DNA from: a bacterium
GTDB taxonomy: Bacteria; JALSQH01
Assembly (NCBI GenBank): GCA_026985515.1
Contig: JALSQH010000008.1
Coordinates: forward strand, 1-21,013
Direction: 5' to 3'
Length of the DNA stretch: 21,013 nt
Shown here one piece after another: positions 17,108 to 21,013 of this stretch. Both the position numbers and the translations under genes were made by a program. The notes beneath the pieces were generated by a model, which saw nothing but the letters and a program-made list of their open reading frames with translations, made no database searches and was not told the DNA's origin. Within the stretch, counting starts at the first letter, position 1, and each line of letters starts with the position of its first letter.

Positions 17108-17852
17108 TTTTCAATTCCCTCACCTTTTCTTCCAGATTTTCACTTTTAAGAATGGATGTTCCCACAAGAAAACCCATTACACCTTTTTCTCTGAGGAGCC
17201 TGATATCCTCCGTCTTTTCAATGCCGCTTTCACTTACCACTGTTATTCCCTGGGGAATGTGGTCGATGAGGTTTATGGTGGTGGAAATGTCAACTCTGAA
17301 GGTTTTCAGATCCCTGTTGTTTATGCCTATCATAACTGGGTCAATACTGAGTGCCTTCTCAATATCCTCCTTTGTGTGAGCTTCAACGAGCGCCTTCATT
17401 CCCAGGCTGTTCACAGCATCGTGGAGTTTTTCAAGTTCCTTTTCATTGAGTGCGGTGGCAATGAGAAGAACGATATCTGCTCCAAGGCTATAAGCCATTT
17501 CCACCTGCCATTCATCCACAACAAATTCCTTGAAAAGGATTGGAATTTCGGTCCTTAAGGCTATTTCCCTCACCCAGCATGGATTACCAGAGAAGTATTT
17601 TCGATCCACCACCACAGATATTGCATCAGCCCCACCTCTGATGTAAAGCTGAGCCATTTCGATGGGGTCAATTTCTCTGATTTTACCGGCTGATGGAGAG
17701 GCGGCTTTAATTTCGGCGATGAGAAAGGGGTGATCTGGTGGAAAGGGAATAACTTCCCTGGGTCTTGAATCTTTCGTGAGTTTTCCGAATTCCTTTTTGA
17801 GTTCTTTAATCTCGGATCTCTTGTGAGAAACTATTTCATCAAGAATACCCAT
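17091..17852 (-). CDS. trpC: Indole-3-glycerol phosphate synthase
   Basis: TrpC cyclises and decarboxylates CdRP to indole-3-glycerol phosphate. The 253-residue barrel has the catalytic residues in their usual motifs: Glu47 and Lys49 (AEIKAASPSAG), Lys108 (LFKEFVVD), Glu157 (ALVEAHT), Asn178 (GINNRDLKTF) and Ser207 with Ser209 (VSESGI). It is a stand-alone enzyme. The start overlaps trpD by 14 bases, and GGAGG lies upstream inside trpD. Confidence 0.97.
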   Translation of the reverse strand: MGILDEIVSHKRSEIKELKKEFGKLTKDSRPREVIPFPPDHPFLIAEIKAASPSAGKIREIDPIEMAQLYIRGGADAISVVVDRKYFSGNPCWVREIALRTEIPILFKEFVVDEWQVEMAYSLGADIVLLIATALNEKELEKLHDAVNSLGMKALVEAHTKEDIEKALSIDPVMIGINNRDLKTFRVDISTTINLIDHIPQGITVVSESGIEKTEDIRLLREKGVMGFLVGTSILKSENLEEKVRELKNAVVD

Positions 17853-18891
17853 TTTTTACTTCCTCCATCTGGGAAAAACCTACTAACTGGTTCAGCTTTT
17901 CAAGTGGTTTTAATGATTCAAGGACTTTTTTCGCCTCACTGATTCCTTCGGAAATGTCATTTCCATTTTTCAATGCGAAGAGGACACCTGCGTTGAGAAT
18001 TACAGTGTCAATTGCTACCTGAGGAGCTTCTCCTCTGAAGATCTTTTTTATCAGCTCTGCACTTTCATCTGGGTTTTTAACTTTTATTTTCTCCCTTTCC
18101 TTTTCATCGTGCTTTAAACCAAAGTCTTCCGGTTTTATTACTCTTTCTTCAGTTCCTGTTTCGTTAAAAAATATAATTCTGGTGGGAGCAAATGGTGATA
18201 CTTCATCCATTCCATCATAGCTGGAGAATACAGCACCTCTCCTTGTTCCCATTTCCCTCAATGCAGAGGAGATGGTATCGATGTATGATGGAGAGAACAC
18301 CCCCATTGAGTGGTATGATACGGGTCCCGCAGGATTTACAAGCGGTCCAATAATATTAAAGATTGTTCTGAATCCAAGTTTCTGCCTCACCGGCGCCACG
18401 GCTTTCATGGCTGGATGGAAGAATGGTGCAAAGAGGAAGGTTATTCCTATTTTCTTGAGGGCCTCCTCTGCTCTCTGCGGAGTGAGGTTCTTTATGTTTA
18501 CCCCGAGAGAGACCAGAACATCTGCAGATCCGGAGGCACTGGTTATTGATCTGTTGCCATGTTTGGCGACTTTGAAACCTCCAGCTGCTGCAAGAAAGGA
18601 AACTGCTGTGGAAATGTTGAAGGTTCCCGAATTATCTCCTCCTGTTCCACATGTATCGGCAAGTTTGTCTTTCTCATCGCACTCAACTTTTACCATCTTT
18701 TCCCTCAGTGCCTCTGCAACACCAAGTACTTCATTGAGTGATTCCCCTTTTATTCTGAGGGCGGTGAGGAAAGCCGCTGTTTGCACCGGGTCTATCTCCC
18801 CGTTGAGGACAGAAAGGATAAAGTTTTTAATTTCCTCTCTTTCGATTTCTTCGCCATTTATCAGTGAATTAATCAGCGTTTTGTAGCCCAT
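17839..18891 (-). CDS. trpD: Anthranilate phosphoribosyltransferase
   Basis: TrpD joins anthranilate to PRPP. The 350 residues contain DTCGTGGDNSGTFNIST (79-95, PRPP loop), KHGNRSITSASGSADVL (110-126, magnesium and anthranilate channel) and the second metal site Asp229-Glu230 in YDGMDE. The usual HG pair just before that DE motif is replaced by SS-Tyr, a mild divergence from common family members. It is not fused to trpG. The start overlaps trpG by 23 bases with AAAAGGAGG just upstream, the strongest SD in the operon. Confidence 0.96.
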   Translation of the reverse strand: MGYKTLINSLINGEEIEREEIKNFILSVLNGEIDPVQTAAFLTALRIKGESLNEVLGVAEALREKMVKVECDEKDKLADTCGTGGDNSGTFNISTAVSFLAAAGGFKVAKHGNRSITSASGSADVLVSLGVNIKNLTPQRAEEALKKIGITFLFAPFFHPAMKAVAPVRQKLGFRTIFNIIGPLVNPAGPVSYHSMGVFSPSYIDTISSALREMGTRRGAVFSSYDGMDEVSPFAPTRIIFFNETGTEERVIKPEDFGLKHDEKEREKIKVKNPDESAELIKKIFRGEAPQVAIDTVILNAGVLFALKNGNDISEGISEAKKVLESLKPLEKLNQLVGFSQMEEVKNGYS

Positions 18892-19474
18892 TGCTTCCTC
18901 CTTTTACAATTTCTGTGAAGTTTCTTATGATTTTTTTACCTTCAGGTGTGAGGACAGACTCTGGATGAAACTGAATCCCGTATGCGGGATATGTGCGGTG
19001 TCGCACCGCCATTATTTCATCATCATCTTCAGATCTTGCAAGGATTTCCATTGATTCGGGGATCGCATCTGCCACGAGGGAATGATATCTGCCCCCATCA
19101 AATACTTCTGGAATTTCCCTGAATATGGTATCACTCTTTATGATCCTGATTTTTGACACCTTTCCATGCATTATTCTTTTTGCCCTTCTGATTGTGGCAC
19201 CGAAGGCGAATGATAGTATCTGATGACCGAGGCATATTCCCAGGATGGGAGTCTTTTCAGAAAAGCGTTTCACAATTTCAACCACACCGGGATAATCTTC
19301 AGGATGTCCCGGACCGGGAGATATGATAATGGCTTCAGGGGAGAGTTGTATAATTTTTGCAGGTGTGATTACATTTGTTCTGAGAACCAGAAGATTTTCC
19401 TCTCCAATTATTTCTCCAAGGTACTGGTAGAGATTGTAGACAAATGAATCGAAATTATCTATTATCAGATACAT
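18869..19474 (-). CDS. trpG: Anthranilate synthase component II (glutamine amidotransferase)
   Basis: TrpG supplies ammonia from glutamine to TrpE. I set the start at ATG 19474 (201 residues, [15 protein letters not shown]), the family N-terminus. The frame stays open 123 bases upstream into trpE, but those residues match nothing expected, and GGGAGGA (19480-19486) lies five bases before this ATG. The class I amidotransferase triad is complete: Cys81 in GICLGHQ, His170 and Glu172 in FHPES. Position next to trpE argues for the tryptophan pathway, though a dual role with PabB is possible in some bacteria. Confidence 0.95.
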   Translation of the reverse strand: MYLIIDNFDSFVYNLYQYLGEIIGEENLLVLRTNVITPAKIIQLSPEAIIISPGPGHPEDYPGVVEIVKRFSEKTPILGICLGHQILSFAFGATIRRAKRIMHGKVSKIRIIKSDTIFREIPEVFDGGRYHSLVADAIPESMEILARSEDDDEIMAVRHRTYPAYGIQFHPESVLTPEGKKIIRNFTEIVKGGSNGLQNAD

Positions 19475-20867
19475 CTTCTTCCTCCCTGAGAGCTGATAGA
19501 AGTGCTTTTGCCTTGTTGAGGGTTTCCAGATATTCCTTTTCCGGCACAGAGTCATAAACGATTCCTGCACCTGCCTGAATGTATGCAGTTTCACCAATTT
19601 TCAGAATGGTTCTTATGGTTATGCATGTGTCGAGATTCCCGTTAAAATCCACATAGCCAATTGCTCCAGCGTAAGGGCCTCTTTTATCAGGTTCGAGTTC
19701 TTCAATGATTTCCATTGCTCTTATTTTGGGTGCACCAGAAACTGTTCCTGCCGGAAATGTGGATGTGAGAAGCATGAGAGGTGTAATGCCAGGTTTGAGG
19801 GTGGACACCACATCAGTGACGATGTGCATTACATGGGAGTAGTATTCCACCCTGAATGGATCAATAAGTTTCACGCTTCCTGCTCGTGAGACCTTTCCCA
19901 GATCATTCCTTGCCAGATCAACTAACATTACATGTTCTGCTCTCTCTTTGGGGTCATTAATGAGTTCTTCCTCAAGCATTCTATCTTCGACCGGATTGGA
20001 TCCCCTTGGTCGTGTCCCCGCAATGGGTCTTATCAGGGCCTTATCCCCTGCTTTTTTAACATGAACCTCTGGAGATGATCCTATGAGCTGATAATTCCCG
20101 TAGTTTAGGAGGAAGAGGTATGGGGAAGGATTGATGCGACGGAGCTTTCTGTAAATCTCAATGTAGTCCATCGTGGTCTGAACGGAAAGTCTCTGTGAGA
20201 GGACAACCTGAAATATGTCCCCCCTTTCTATATATTTTTTGGCTTTTTCCACAGCTGAGATAAATGCTTCCTTCGTCATGCTGGATCGGGGCGAAGAGGT
20301 TGTATGATGGTTGCCAGAGTGAGGAATTTTTGAGGAAGTTAGGGCGGTTGTAACTCTATCGAGTCTTTTTCTGATTTCCCCTGTTCTGCCTGATGGGGGT
20401 ATCACTCCCACAACTTTAAGTGTGTGATAGAGATGATCAAAGATCAGATAAACTGAAGGCGCTCTCAAATGAAAATAGGGTAAATTGAAGATGTCCTTTT
20501 TCAGATCAGGAATATCCTCAATGTATCTCACAAAGTCGTATGAAAAGAATCCCGCAGGACCCCCTGAATAGGGGAGATTCACCTGCTCGGTAGAGATTTT
20601 TTCCAGTGCTTCTTCAACGAGGGGAATGGGGTTGGAGGTTACAAACTCCTCTTCTGAGTCTTCAATTCTTAATCTGAGCAGTTTTCCTCTGGCTTCAACT
20701 TCAAACCATGGGTAAAAACCAATAAAGGAGTATCTTCCAAGTTCTTCCACCCTCGCTGAGCTTTCAAGGAGGAAAATGGGGTTCAGCTTTCTCAGTTTCA
20801 GGAGTGCAGATATTGGGGTTTCTATGTCTCCCGGCAGTTCTTTAATGATGTAGCCAATCTTTTTCAT
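19455..20867 (-). CDS. trpE: Anthranilate synthase component I
   Basis: TrpE converts chorismate to anthranilate with TrpG. The 470 residues have the N-terminal feedback-inhibition motif LLESS (33-37), so tryptophan inhibition is expected. The catalytic domain has PIAGTRPRG (281-289), HVMHIV and [11 protein letters not shown] (371-381). A Ser/Thr/His-rich patch (about 178-195) joins the two domains. I prefer ATG 20867, six bases after GGAGG (20878-20874), over the adjacent ATG 20870, which has only three. The gene follows a structured leader and overlaps trpG by 20 bases. Confidence 0.96.
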   Translation of the reverse strand: MKKIGYIIKELPGDIETPISALLKLRKLNPIFLLESSARVEELGRYSFIGFYPWFEVEARGKLLRLRIEDSEEEFVTSNPIPLVEEALEKISTEQVNLPYSGGPAGFFSYDFVRYIEDIPDLKKDIFNLPYFHLRAPSVYLIFDHLYHTLKVVGVIPPSGRTGEIRKRLDRVTTALTSSKIPHSGNHHTTSSPRSSMTKEAFISAVEKAKKYIERGDIFQVVLSQRLSVQTTMDYIEIYRKLRRINPSPYLFLLNYGNYQLIGSSPEVHVKKAGDKALIRPIAGTRPRGSNPVEDRMLEEELINDPKERAEHVMLVDLARNDLGKVSRAGSVKLIDPFRVEYYSHVMHIVTDVVSTLKPGITPLMLLTSTFPAGTVSGAPKIRAMEIIEELEPDKRGPYAGAIGYVDFNGNLDTCITIRTILKIGETAYIQAGAGIVYDSVPEKEYLETLNKAKALLSALREEEDVSDNR

Positions 20868-20883
20868 CATTTACCTCCTGCAT

Positions 20884-20918
20884 AAAAAAAGCCGCGGGTT
20901 TTTGTTAAAACCCGCGGC
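20884..20918 (-). terminator. Second leader terminator hairpin (T2), upstream of trpE
   Basis: On the - strand GCCGCGGGTTTT (20918-20907) pairs with AAAACCCGCGGC (20902-20891) to give a 12-bp perfect stem with a four-base AACA loop, followed by seven T (20890-20884). It is an ideal intrinsic terminator. It ends just before the trpE ribosome binding site, so it can only be useful if regulated. Confidence 0.85.
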
Positions 20919-20922
20919 CCAT

Positions 20923-20961
20923 AAAAAAAAGGGCCGCGGGGGATTGCCCCGCGGCCCTTTT
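20923..20961 (-). terminator. First leader terminator hairpin (T1), upstream of trpE
   Basis: On the - strand GGGCCGCGGGG (20957-20947) pairs with CCCCGCGGCCC (20941-20931) in an 11-bp all-GC stem with a CAATC loop, followed by eight T (20930-20923). Four A residues before the stem (20961-20958) can extend it against the first four T. It precedes T2 by a few bases and is one of two tandem terminators. Confidence 0.87.
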
Positions 20962-20979
20962 GCTTTCACGAACTACACC

Positions 20980-21012
20980 TCAGCCCCGGGGCAATCCTCC
21001 CATGTTGTTCCA
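20980..21012 (-). CDS. trpL: Possible 3' end of a trp leader peptide (partial)
   Basis: On the - strand one frame reads TGG AAC AAC ATG GGA GGA TTG CCC CGG GGC TGA, that is WNNMGGLPRG and a stop (TGA 20982-20980). The Trp codon at 21012-21010 is at the edge of the window, and the codons before it cannot be seen. If more Trp codons precede it, this would be the leader peptide. With one visible Trp codon and no visible start or ribosome binding site, it is a low-confidence call. Another frame stays open to a TGA at 20968-20966 and could be the end of an unrelated gene. Confidence 0.3.
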   Translation of the reverse strand, partial: WNNMGGLPRG

Positions 21013-21013
21013 C

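Larger units (their letters stand above)
20871..21013 (-). promoter_or_regulatory. Predicted tryptophan-operon attenuator leader (5' part outside window)
   Basis: The 143 bases before trpE hold two intrinsic terminators and, upstream of them, GGATTGCCCC (20997-20988). This segment is the exact complement of GGGGCAATCC (20950-20941), the inner part of T1. Pairing of these two would prevent T1. A short reading frame with an in-frame Trp codon crosses the upstream segment. Together they fit ribosome-mediated attenuation. The promoter and the start of the leader are beyond the window edge, and the alternative, ordinary termination of an upstream gene, is not excluded. Confidence 0.65.

Noticed and set aside
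19475-19597. N-terminal extension of TrpG by 41 residues
   Set aside because: It lies wholly within trpE, has no family similarity, and the ATG at 19474 has both a good SD and the canonical N-terminus.
20966-20983. TRAP-binding GAG/TAG repeats in the trp leader
   Set aside because: Only one GAG and one TAG are seen near each other. TRAP needs about eleven triplets at two- to three-base spacing.
20871-21013. T-box riboswitch controlling trpE
   Set aside because: The conserved T-box sequence (AGGGTGGNACCGCG type) that should lie just before the terminator is absent; the bases before T1 are instead GTGAAAGCAAAA. A specifier region, if any, would be outside the window.
1-21013. Mobile elements, CRISPR arrays, tRNA or rRNA genes, or a novel accessory or defence system
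   Set aside because: All coding space is filled by recognised housekeeping genes. No transposase, terminal inverted repeats, spaced direct repeats or tRNA-like cloverleaf was seen.

Overview
This is a bacterial chromosome segment of moderate GC content with two tightly packed, convergent gene clusters. Positions 1-14561 on the + strand hold the fused S10-spc-alpha ribosomal protein cluster. Positions 14558-20867 on the - strand hold a complete tryptophan biosynthesis operon. Arginine is written mostly as AGA/AGG and the proteins are rich in Lys and Glu. L24, S14, L36, S4 and adenylate kinase all carry intact zinc-cysteine sets. These traits suggest a free-living bacterium, probably anaerobic and possibly thermophilic, from a deep or poorly sampled lineage. 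I cannot name the phylum from sequence alone.

The ribosomal cluster runs rplC (5' end cut off), rplD, rplW, rplB, rpsS, rplV, rpsC, rplP, rpmC, rpsQ, rplN, rplX, rplE, rpsN, rpsH, rplF, rplR, rpsE, rplO, secY, adk, map, infA, rpmJ, rpsM, rpsK, rpsD, rpoA, rplQ. The order is textbook except that rpmD (L30), normally between rpsE and rplO, is absent. Gaps are a few bases or are overlaps. The widest, 57 bp between map and infA, holds a good sigma-70-type promoter. L17 carries a charged tail of about 57 residues.

The tryptophan operon is trpE-G-D-C-F-B-A on the - strand. It covers every step from chorismate to tryptophan, with no fusions: trpG/trpD and trpC/trpF are separate genes. All six junctions overlap by 13-23 bp and each downstream gene has its own ribosome binding site inside the gene before it. 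The two clusters meet tail to tail: the rplQ and trpA stop codons overlap, and a hairpin lying across them looks like a shared bidirectional terminator.

Upstream of trpE (20871-21013) is the most interesting non-coding stretch. It has two very strong tandem intrinsic terminators, an upstream segment exactly complementary to part of the first one, and a short reading frame with an in-frame Trp codon at the very edge of the window. The arrangement fits a ribosome-mediated tryptophan attenuator. Its 5' part is outside the window, so the leader peptide cannot be confirmed. No mobile element, CRISPR array, tRNA or rRNA is seen, and apart from this leader the window is conserved housekeeping DNA.
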